This document shows, in pieces, positions 1 through 5,242 of a DNA stretch of 5,242 nucleotides; position 1 is the first letter of the stretch; each line of letters begins with the position of its first letter. The stretch comes from an uncultured Oscillospiraceae bacterium. Lineage in GTDB: Bacteria > Bacillota > Clostridia > Oscillospirales > Acutalibacteraceae. Below the pieces are notes generated by a model. It did not search any database. It was not told where the DNA came from and saw only the letters and a list, made by a program, of their open reading frames with translations. The DNA is taken from contig USLQ01000097.1 of assembly GCA_900555545.1 (NCBI GenBank), forward strand, positions 1-5,242. The letters are read 5' to 3'. The translations under genes and the position numbers were made by a program.

Positions 1-1
1 C

Positions 2-310
2 GGGATCATCTCCTACAATAGGGACCGCCGTATTATAGTGAATGGCGAGACGTACAAAGAGAGGGATAATGTATTCCTGCCCCTGGATGCAGCGCAGACG
101 CAGTGGATCGCTTACAGTGCAAAAGGGGATTCGCGCGCCTGGCGCTTCCCAGTCGGGAAAGATGCTGCCATCTACCGTGTGGAACCTACCGGAAACCGCT
201 ATCTGGAGCGCCGCAAAAATCTGAATGGCGCCCTCTTCCTGACGCTCGCACCGGGGGAATTGCTGCTGATTGAGGCAGTGATTCCCGAGAAACTCCACGC
301 AGAGGATTGA
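2..310 (+). CDS. C-terminal fragment of an upstream protein, probably a carbohydrate-active enzyme (5'-truncated by window edge)
   Basis: The reading frame is open from the first bases and ends at a TGA (308-310), so at least 102 C-terminal residues are visible and the start lies outside the window. I do not recognise the family. The visible part alternates short beta-strand-like stretches with turns (FLPLDA, WIAYSAKG, WRFPVG, AAIYRVEPTGN) and ends in a hydrophobic strand pair, GALFLTLAPGELLLIEAVIP. A late 'strand, L-x-P-G-E, strand' pattern is common in the C-terminal beta-sandwich of glycoside hydrolases, where the residue pair before it reads like a 'Y.. dp.G' strand. The tail has no sorting signal or membrane anchor. 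Only 10 bases separate its stop from the next start, and the stop overlaps the next ribosome binding site, so it belongs to the same operon as the GH129-like gene. A GTG at 38 is in frame but is internal, since the frame stays open upstream. The carbohydrate-enzyme assignment is inference; being the real end of a gene is well supported. Confidence 0.7.
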   Translation, partial: GIISYNRDRRIIVNGETYKERDNVFLPLDAAQTQWIAYSAKGDSRAWRFPVGKDAAIYRVEPTGNRYLERRKNLNGALFLTLAPGELLLIEAVIPEKLHAED

Positions 311-314
311 GGTG
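309..314 (+). promoter_or_regulatory. Ribosome binding site for the GH129-like gene, overlapping the upstream stop codon
   Basis: GAGGTG lies 6 bases before the ATG at 321 and matches the anti-Shine-Dalgarno end of 16S rRNA. The TGA stop of the upstream gene (308-310) supplies its first two bases, which suggests translational coupling. This site decides the start: the alternative GTG at 312 is part of the ribosome binding site itself. Confidence 0.75.
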
Positions 315-320
315 TTTACC

Positions 321-2227
321 ATGAGAATTGTAAGTAAAGACATTTCCGTAACCTTTTCCCCGAACAGTCGGAAATACGAGATCAGCTACAAGGGATTCAC
401 CTGGGTCAACGAGGGGAGGACGCCCTATGTTATTATCCGCCAAAAGGTGGGGGGAAAATATATCGGCACCGTGCGCACCTTTGGCATGGCGGCGCAAAAG
501 AGTTTCGCCTGCTCCGGGAACCGCATTGTCGCACGGTATGGCGGATTTACCGCATTTGGCAAAAAGCTGCCCTTTACGCTTGTCTGCACAGTGGCCATCA
601 CCGGCGGGAACACTGTCGAATTCTCCCTGAGAGCAGAGCACGAGGAGGGGCTGGATATTGCGGGCGCATATTTTCCCGGTCCGTTCAACGCCAAACATCC
701 ATGCGGCCATACTTATGCGGTGGAGACGATGCGGCAGGGGCTTTTAATGCCGGACGGTTATCCAAACAATTTTCTATCCACATTTGCCTATGCGCACTAT
801 CCCAGACAAATCAATACGGGGGATTGTTATCTCCCGTTCTGGGGACGTGTCAGCGGGCGAAACGGATTCTGTGCCATTGTGGATACCCCGTATGACGCCG
901 CCATGTTTTCCTGCTTCGGCAAACGCGGTGCGTTCCTCACCTCCGTTCACTGGCGTTCCTCGCTGGGGAGGCTCGGCTATGAACGGAAGATCCGGTTCCT
1001 ATTCCATGATAATTGCGATTATAATACGATCGCAAAGGATTACCGGGCCGATCTCGCGGCGCGTGGACGCCTTTTGACCCTTCGGGATAAGATCCAAACG
1101 AATCCCAATATAAAAAAGGTTGTTGGTTCGCCGGTCCTGCACTGTGGTATTTTTTCCAACGTACATCCCCAGTCCAAATACTATGAGAAGGGCGGCCAGA
1201 ACCGCAAGCTGATGGCCTCTTTTTATAAGCGGGCGGAGCAGTACCGTCATCTCAAGGAGCTGGGGCTGGATCAGCTCTATATCCACACCGACGGCTGGGG
1301 CGAGCAGGGGTATGATAACAATCATCCTTATGTGCTCCCTCCCTGTCCAGAGGCGGGCGGTTATGAGGGGATGCGCGCCCTGTCTCAGGAGTGCCGCAAG
1401 CTTGGGTACGTCTTTGCCATCCACGACCAATACCGGGATTTTTACTACACCTGCAAGAAATTTGACGCACAGCGAGCGGTTACCAAGATAGACGGATCTC
1501 ATTTTTACTGTGATACCTGGGCGGGGGGACCACACACCTGGCTCTGCACGTCGCAGGCACCCGACTTTGTGCGGGAGACCTATCGGGCGCTGGAGGAACA
1601 TGGGGTGGATATCCAGGGGGCGTATCTGGATGTGTTTTCCATTATGGCAGGGGATGAATGTTTTCATCGAGCGCATCGGATCACCCGGGAGGAGAGCATG
1701 AATTACCGCGCGGAATGTTTCGATATCCTGAACGGCAAGGGGATCATTCCCTCGTCGGAGGAACCGGGGGATCAGATGATTGATCATCTGGCGCTTGTGC
1801 ACCACGCGCCCTATGGCGTACGCCCGCAGGAGGGCGGTGTTGCCATTGGAATCCGGTTCCCATCCTAAATCTTGTCTATCATGACTGCATCATGATCCCG
1901 TGGCTCAATAAGGGCGTCGGCGGTTGGGGGATCCCCGATGGGGACAGTGCGGAGCTCCACTGTGCGCTTAACGCCGGTATGCCGTATTTTGAGCCGTTTG
2001 ACAGCCGGGATGACCTGCTGCCCGATACACAGCTGAAAAAGGAGATTGCCCATGTCCGCAGGTTGGCCAAGATTCAGGCCGCCCTCTACGATCAGGAGAT
2101 GGTATGCCACCGCTTCCTGGACGAGACGGGCCGCCGCCAGCGTGCCGTTTACGCGGACGGCACGGCGATCACCGTAGACTTTGACCGCGGGACCTATACG
2201 GTCCACCGGGAACATAAACTGAAATGA
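321..2227 (+). pseudogene. GH129/GH101-like glycosidase (putative alpha-N-acetylgalactosaminidase), interrupted by a one-base frameshift near 1853
   Basis: The first frame runs from ATG 321 to a TAA at 1866-1868 (515 residues). The protein then continues in another frame to TGA 2225-2227. Adding one C in ATCCGG (1851-1856) restores ...GVAIGI-PVPILNLVYHDC..., giving about 635 residues. There is no signal peptide, so it should be cytoplasmic. Residues 1-240 look like an N-terminal beta-sandwich, about 255-530 a (beta/alpha)8 barrel, and the rest a small beta-rich tail. Likely active-site motifs are HTDGWG (Asp324), HDQYRD (368-373), GAYLDVF (Asp437, candidate nucleophile) and SSEEPGDQ (Glu480/481, candidate acid/base), then VYHD after the shift. 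From memory and unchecked, GH129 alpha-N-acetylgalactosaminidases are about this long with Asp/Asp/Glu at similar positions. The role would be removing alpha-linked GalNAc from mucin-type O-glycan cores. A sialidase downstream fits. An uncharacterised GH101-related family (for example DUF5696) is the main alternative. As written, the product loses its final 120 or so residues, including conserved barrel sequence, and is probably inactive unless the missing base is a sequencing error. Confidence 0.7.
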
Positions 2228-2231
2228 GGTG
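2226..2231 (+). promoter_or_regulatory. Ribosome binding site for the metallophosphoesterase, overlapping the upstream stop codon
   Basis: GAGGTG lies 7 bases before the ATG at 2239. Its first two bases are the end of the TGA stop (2225-2227) of the glycosidase. It favours the start at 2239 over the ATG at 2224, which has no ribosome binding site at proper spacing and would place MRCWR in front of a typical MKKIKKR membrane-anchor start. Confidence 0.7.
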
Positions 2232-2238
2232 TTGGAGA

Positions 2239-3339
2239 ATGAAGAAAATTAAAAAAAGATGGGTTCGGATTTTACTCTCCGTGATGGCGGCAATGCTCGC
2301 TGTTGTTTTAATTGTTGTGTTGGTACTCTTCTTCCCGCTCCTGGGGAAAAAGCACATTGAGGTCTGGAGCGCAGGTCAGGAGTTTGACCTGAGCAGCATT
2401 CAGACGGTAGAAAAGACGCCGGGCGAGGATTTTAAAATCCTCCTGCTGACCGATACGCAGCTGTGGATGAATCCGGCGGACAATCAGGTGTGCTACGATC
2501 AGATCGCCCGGCTGGTGGAGCAGTCGGAGCCGGATATGATCGCCACCGTGGGCGACAATGTATCCGGCGTGACCTCGCGCTTCCTAATTAAGGAGTTTGT
2601 CAGGGAGATGGATTCCTATCAGATTCCCTGGGCGGCGGTGTTCGGGAACCATGACCCGGAGATCCCCATGACAACTCTCAACTGGCAGGGGGACCAGATG
2701 ATGAAATCCGAGCACTCCCTCTTTCAAAAGGGGCCTTCCAACCTCTATGGGTGCGGAAATTACGTGGTGAATATCACGGAGAACGGCATGCCTATCTACA
2801 CGTTATTTATGCTTGACAATGGCAGGTATTATGAATATCTGGATGAGAACGGCCAGCCCTATACAAAAGAGATTTATATGGGCTATGAGCAGATCGCCTG
2901 GTATGAGTGGAACGTGGAGGGGATTGCACAGGCGGTGGGGCACACGGTTCCGTCGATGACGTTTTCCCACTTTGCCCTGCCGGAGATGCGCGAGACGGTC
3001 GAGCAGGTCGGGATTTACAATGAGGCGGACGGAAGTTATACCATCCCGGAAAAATATGGGTTTGGCAAGTGCGCCTATCTGCCCGGATGTGCGCCGGTGG
3101 ATTCCGGATTCTTTGACAAGTGCGTGCAACTCGGATCCACCACCCATATTTTCTGCGGCCACGACCACGAAAATAACGCCAGTGTCACGCGCGACGGTAT
3201 CACGATGACGTACGGCTTGAAGACAGGCCCTTCACCGGCACCTTGGAATTTTGCCGAGGAGATGGGCGGAACCTTGATTACGGTTCGGACTGGTTCGGAA
3301 TCTGCGGCGGCGGTCAGTGTTGAACATGTGGTAGCGTAG
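2239..3339 (+). CDS. Membrane-anchored calcineurin-like metallophosphoesterase
   Basis: A 366-residue protein, predicted to hydrolyse phosphomono- or diesters with a two-metal centre. The N-terminus is MKKIKKR followed by a long hydrophobic segment (about residues 10-35), an uncleaved anchor or signal peptide that places the enzyme outside the membrane. The metal-ligand motifs appear in canonical order: TDTQ (Asp72, Gln74), GDN (Asp106), GNHD (Asn137, His138), FSH (His244) and GHDH (His308, His310). Motif I reads D-x-Q instead of the commoner D-x-H. The long stretch between GNHD and FSH contains QIAWYEWN and P-S-M-T-F-S-H-F-A-L-P-E, which resembles the Dcr2/purple-acid-phosphatase-like branch, where 'Q-I-x-W-Y ... 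F-x-H-x-x-L-P-E' recurs (recalled, not searched). It is the last gene of the operon, 11 bases after the glycosidase stop, with a hairpin after its TAG. Superfamily membership is secure; the substrate is unknown. A role in releasing phosphate from a glycan or its carrier is only suggested by the neighbours. Confidence 0.9.
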   Translation: MKKIKKRWVRILLSVMAAMLAVVLIVVLVLFFPLLGKKHIEVWSAGQEFDLSSIQTVEKTPGEDFKILLLTDTQLWMNPADNQVCYDQIARLVEQSEPDMIATVGDNVSGVTSRFLIKEFVREMDSYQIPWAAVFGNHDPEIPMTTLNWQGDQMMKSEHSLFQKGPSNLYGCGNYVVNITENGMPIYTLFMLDNGRYYEYLDENGQPYTKEIYMGYEQIAWYEWNVEGIAQAVGHTVPSMTFSHFALPEMRETVEQVGIYNEADGSYTIPEKYGFGKCAYLPGCAPVDSGFFDKCVQLGSTTHIFCGHDHENNASVTRDGITMTYGLKTGPSPAPWNFAEEMGGTLITVRTGSESAAAVSVEHVVA

Positions 3340-3346
3340 TTTTACA

Positions 3347-3394
3347 GGGAGCGGCCGGTAGACTCTGTTCCAGCGCACCGGCCGCTCCCTTATA
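3347..3394 (+). terminator. Hairpin after the metallophosphoesterase gene, probable transcription terminator
   Basis: GGGAGCGGCCGGT (3347-3359) pairs perfectly with ACCGGCCGCTCCC (3377-3389), and A3346-T3390 extends the stem to 14 bp. The loop is 17 bases (3360-3376). The stem starts 7 bases after the stop codon. The following sequence TTATAT is only a weak U-tract, so termination may be partial or work from both directions poorly; the stem itself is very stable. Confidence 0.75.
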
Positions 3395-3416
3395 TCCTCC
3401 CGGTGAAATTGTATGA

Positions 3417-3445
3417 TTGTCCTCCCGGATCATTTGTGTTACAAT
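3417..3445 (+). promoter_or_regulatory. Predicted sigma-A-type promoter for the sialidase
   Basis: A -35-like TTGTCC (3417-3422, four of six matches to TTGACA) and a -10 TACAAT (3440-3445, five of six matches to TATAAT) are separated by 17 bases. TG one base before the -10 gives an extended -10 element (TGTTACAAT). It lies just after the hairpin and about 70 bases before the sialidase start, so the sialidase should have its own transcript with a leader of about 60 bases. Found by eye only. Confidence 0.55.
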
Positions 3446-3499
3446 GAATCTATATTAGGTTTACCCCTATTGTGGCTGAATCATATTTGAAGAAATCAG

Positions 3500-3506
3500 A
3501 GAGGAG
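3500..3506 (+). promoter_or_regulatory. Ribosome binding site for the sialidase
   Basis: AGAGGAG ends 7 bases before the ATG at 3514. It supports that start over the in-frame GTG at 3472, which lacks a ribosome binding site and would put 14 charged residues in front of the signal sequence. A GTG directly before the ATG (3511) is a less likely alternative. Confidence 0.7.
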
Positions 3507-3513
3507 AAAAGTG

Positions 3514-5070
3514 ATGAAAAAACCGGTAAAAATTGTTTTAGTAACGGTTGCGGCGGCTGCAGTGGCAGCGGCAGGGCTGGGCTTTGTAATCACCCCGGAG
3601 GCGGGCAAGGCGCCGAATGACCCGGCTGTTGGGATTAAGCCCTTTTCCGCCGCGTCAGCGATCGGCAGCAACTATTACAGGATACCCGCCATGATCACCA
3701 CACAGGATGGAACCGTTGTGGCTGCGATGGATGCACGGTTCGGCGGCACGCACGACTCGCCCAACAATCTGGAGATTGCAGTGAGCAGAAGCGTGGATGG
3801 TGGACAGGTTTGGACGGAACCGGAGCTGGCCATCACCTTTGAGGATTGGGAAAACAGCGGTACAATCCTGCGGCCGAATGGGTCGCTCACAACTCAAGAC
3901 AGCGCATCTGCCATAGACTCCAGCCTGCTGGAAGACGTGCAGACGGGACGCATTTTTATGCTGGTGGACGCGTTCCCCTACGCCACGGGCGCCTCGTCGG
4001 CACAGCAGGGGAGCGGTTATACGGAGGTCCACGGGCAAAAGTGCCTGATGCTGCGCAAAAACGGCGAGGATGAATACTGCTATACGGTCCATCCGGATGG
4101 CTTCATTTACGATCAGGATGGGACGAAAACCTCCTATTCACTCAACAGCAGGTACGAGCTCTTGGAAAACGGGAGCCCATTGACTGTCCGGCAAAAAAGA
4201 ACCTTTTACTGGTACAATGTTGCCTTTGCCCTAAAGTCGGGAAAAGAGGTGCCGATGAATATCCTGTATCAGGACGCTCTGTTCCAGCCTTTGCCCACCT
4301 CCTATCTCTATCTGCTCTATTCGGATGACGGAGGTCAAACCTGGTCCGATCCCGTAGATCTGAATGGCCAGGTAAAGGGGGAGGACTCCTATTTTAAAGG
4401 CGTCTGTCCCGGCAGGGGGATTCAAATTCAAAACGGCGGACATGCCGGACGCCTCATCTTCCCGGTTTATGAGTTGATTCCTGAGACGGGAGAACAGCGC
4501 TTTTCGGTGATTTACAGCGATGATCATGGGGGATCCTGGCAGGCAGGGGAACGCATTGCCCTGACGCAGGAGATCAATAATATCAGTGAGACGCAACTGG
4601 TTCAATTGCCGGATGGAAGCCTCCGGTCCTTTTCCCGTACCACGGCCGGTTATGTAGGGACCGCCTTTAGTACGGACGGTGGCCAGACGTGGAGTGAGCC
4701 GCAGCTGGTGCGCGAGATCCCACTCACGGGTGGCTCCGGATGCCAGGTGTCGGCGATCAATTATGCGGGGAAAATTGAAGGGAAAGATGCGGTGTTACTC
4801 TCCGCACCTGCGGGCGAGAGCCGGACAAACGGCTATATTTACGTGGGCCTGATTCAGGAGGGGGCCGATGGAAGGCCATACGAAATCGTCTGGACGTACA
4901 AAAAGGAAGTAACCGGGGCGGATACCTATTTTGCCTATTCCTGCCTGACACAGCTGGCCGATGGCAGGATTGGTCTGTTATATGAACAGGCCAACACGCC
5001 GCAGACAATTGACACGACAGTTTTTGTCCCCTATACTGTGGATGAGCTATGCACCGCGGCAATCCAGTGA
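3514..5070 (+). CDS. Exported GH33 exo-alpha-sialidase (NanI/NanH type)
   Basis: A 518-residue sialidase that should release terminal sialic acid from glycoproteins or mucin glycans at or outside the cell surface. The N-terminus is MKKPVK plus an Ala/Val-rich hydrophobic stretch (about residues 7-26), a signal peptide or uncleaved anchor. The six-bladed propeller starts near residue 45. Four Asp-boxes (S-x-D-x-G-x-T-W type) lie at 93-100, 270-277, 335-342 and 386-393; the first has Val for Thr and the third Ser for Thr. The catalytic set is complete: Arg56 (YRIP), Asp81 (HDSPNN acid/base, 25 residues later as in NanI), Glu359 (SETQ), Arg375 (FSRT), Arg437 (ESRTNG) and Tyr475 (FAYSCL), followed by GLLYE. 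Residues about 167-265, between Asp-boxes 1 and 2, form the extra beta-rich domain typical of NanI-like enzymes. There is no CBM40 lectin domain and no LPxTG anchor. It is a single-gene unit between a promoter and a terminator. Hydrolytic versus trans-sialidase activity cannot be decided here. Confidence 0.93.
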   Translation: MKKPVKIVLVTVAAAAVAAAGLGFVITPEAGKAPNDPAVGIKPFSAASAIGSNYYRIPAMITTQDGTVVAAMDARFGGTHDSPNNLEIAVSRSVDGGQVWTEPELAITFEDWENSGTILRPNGSLTTQDSASAIDSSLLEDVQTGRIFMLVDAFPYATGASSAQQGSGYTEVHGQKCLMLRKNGEDEYCYTVHPDGFIYDQDGTKTSYSLNSRYELLENGSPLTVRQKRTFYWYNVAFALKSGKEVPMNILYQDALFQPLPTSYLYLLYSDDGGQTWSDPVDLNGQVKGEDSYFKGVCPGRGIQIQNGGHAGRLIFPVYELIPETGEQRFSVIYSDDHGGSWQAGERIALTQEINNISETQLVQLPDGSLRSFSRTTAGYVGTAFSTDGGQTWSEPQLVREIPLTGGSGCQVSAINYAGKIEGKDAVLLSAPAGESRTNGYIYVGLIQEGADGRPYEIVWTYKKEVTGADTYFAYSCLTQLADGRIGLLYEQANTPQTIDTTVFVPYTVDELCTAAIQ

Positions 5071-5086
5071 TTGCCCGGCTAAAGGT

Positions 5087-5126
5087 AAGCGGACCCAGCC
5101 TGAATGCCAGGCGAGGTCCGCTTTTT
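5087..5126 (+). terminator. Intrinsic terminator after the sialidase
   Basis: A two-part hairpin: AAGCGGACC (5087-5095) pairs with GGTCCGCTT (5115-5123), then after a two-by-two internal mismatch GCCTG (5098-5102) pairs with CAGGC (5108-5112) around a 5-base loop. A run of five T (5122-5126) follows the stem. It begins 16 bases after the sialidase stop, a classic rho-independent arrangement. Confidence 0.9.
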
Positions 5127-5191
5127 ACGTAGTGGAAAAATCATACAGGCATAGGCGGTGCGGCGTGCGCATAGAAATAGGCAAAGGGGAT

Positions 5192-5197
5192 GGGGGG
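5192..5197 (+). promoter_or_regulatory. Possible ribosome binding site for the gene starting at 5204
   Basis: A run of six G, preceded by AAAGGGGAT, lies 6 bases before ATG 5204. It is purine-rich and well spaced, though it is not the GAGGTG form used by the upstream operon. Confidence 0.45.
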
Positions 5198-5203
5198 ATC
5201 GCA

Positions 5204-5242
5204 ATGAAAAATGACCGCTACCCGTTTGTCAATCTGCCGCTG
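5204..5242 (+). CDS. Start of a downstream gene, truncated by the window edge
   Basis: ATG 5204 opens a frame of 13 codons to the window end, MKNDRYPFVNLPL, behind a well-placed G-rich ribosome binding site and after the sialidase terminator. A 'YPF.(N/D)..LPL' start followed by 'EERV' is seen at the N-terminus of many GH3 beta-glycosidases, which would suit the locus, but 13 residues are too few to claim a family. There is no hydrophobic signal in the visible part. No clear promoter was seen between the terminator (5126) and this start. Confidence 0.5.
   Translation, partial: MKNDRYPFVNLPL

Noticed and set aside
186..710. Antisense open frame across the junction of the first two genes
   Set aside because: It spans two coding regions on the other strand and has no domain or start signal; it is a shadow frame.
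999..1805. Long antisense open frame (268 codons) opposite the glycosidase
   Set aside because: It lies wholly within the conserved barrel region of the + strand gene, its translation shows no recognisable domain, and no ribosome binding site supports it. GC-rich codon use readily leaves opposite frames open.
1845..1870. Programmed ribosomal frameshift
   Set aside because: No X-XXY-YYZ slippery sequence, no internal Shine-Dalgarno stimulator at proper spacing and no evident downstream hairpin were seen; a simple missing C explains the break.
1892..2227. A separate small gene of 111 residues
   Set aside because: The same frame is open upstream of ATG 1892 and encodes PVPILNLVYHDC, which continues the glycosidase. 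No ribosome binding site precedes 1892, so this is the displaced C-terminus of the frameshifted gene.
2224..2238. Phosphoesterase start at ATG 2224 overlapping the upstream stop (ATGA)
   Set aside because: The overlap is attractive, but GAGGTG is correctly spaced for ATG 2239 and the MKKIKKR-hydrophobic start there is a standard export signal.
3413..3433. Inverted repeat ATGAT-11 bases-ATCAT over the -35 as an operator
   Set aside because: Five-base arms are expected by chance in this length and match no regulator site I can name.
3910..4800. Repeated S-x-D-x-G-x-T-W units as a DNA repeat array
   Set aside because: These are the Asp-boxes of the sialidase propeller, similar at protein level and unevenly spaced; they are not a nucleotide repeat.
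1..5242. CRISPR arrays, tRNA or rRNA genes, insertion sequences, riboswitches
   Set aside because: No regularly spaced repeats, cloverleaf-like segments, transposase frames or terminal inverted repeats were seen, and the two intergenic gaps (174 and 133 bases) are explained by terminators, a promoter and ribosome binding sites.

Overview
The window looks like part of a carbohydrate-scavenging locus from a Gram-positive anaerobe of the Clostridia (Bacillota), most plausibly a gut or mucosal commensal. This placement is an inference from purine-rich GAGG-type ribosome binding sites, moderately GC-rich codon use, tight head-to-tail gene packing, and the closest recalled resemblances (a clostridial NanI-type sialidase and a GH129/GH101-like glycosidase). 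No rRNA, tRNA or taxonomic marker gene is present.

Layout, all on the + strand: (1) 2-310 is the C-terminal tail of a gene that begins outside the window, ending in a beta-rich domain of the kind that closes many glycosidases. (2) 321-2227 is a large cytoplasmic-type TIM-barrel glycosidase, best matched to the GH129/GH101-like alpha-N-acetylgalactosaminidase group, and interrupted by one missing base near 1853. (3) 2239-3339 is a membrane-anchored metallophosphoesterase of the calcineurin-like superfamily. A perfect 13-bp GC-rich hairpin (3347-3389) follows. (4) 3514-5070 is a GH33 sialidase with its own predicted promoter (3417-3445) and all expected catalytic residues, closed by a strong intrinsic terminator (5087-5126). 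(5) From 5204 a further gene starts and runs off the window.

The first three genes behave as one operon: at both internal junctions the upstream TGA stop lies inside or just ahead of the next gene's ribosome binding site, in an identical TGAGGTGTT nonamer. The sialidase is a separate transcription unit. A working model (inference) is that the exported or surface-anchored sialidase removes terminal sialic acid from mucin-type O-glycans, while the GH129-like enzyme, which has no signal peptide, acts inside the cell on the alpha-linked GalNAc core (GalNAc-Ser/Thr or released fragments). The phosphoesterase would face outward and act on a phosphorylated ligand that cannot be deduced.

The most important anomaly is the frameshift in the glycosidase: either a sequencing or assembly error, or a real recent inactivation. 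No clearly novel system, CRISPR array, mobile element or RNA gene was found.
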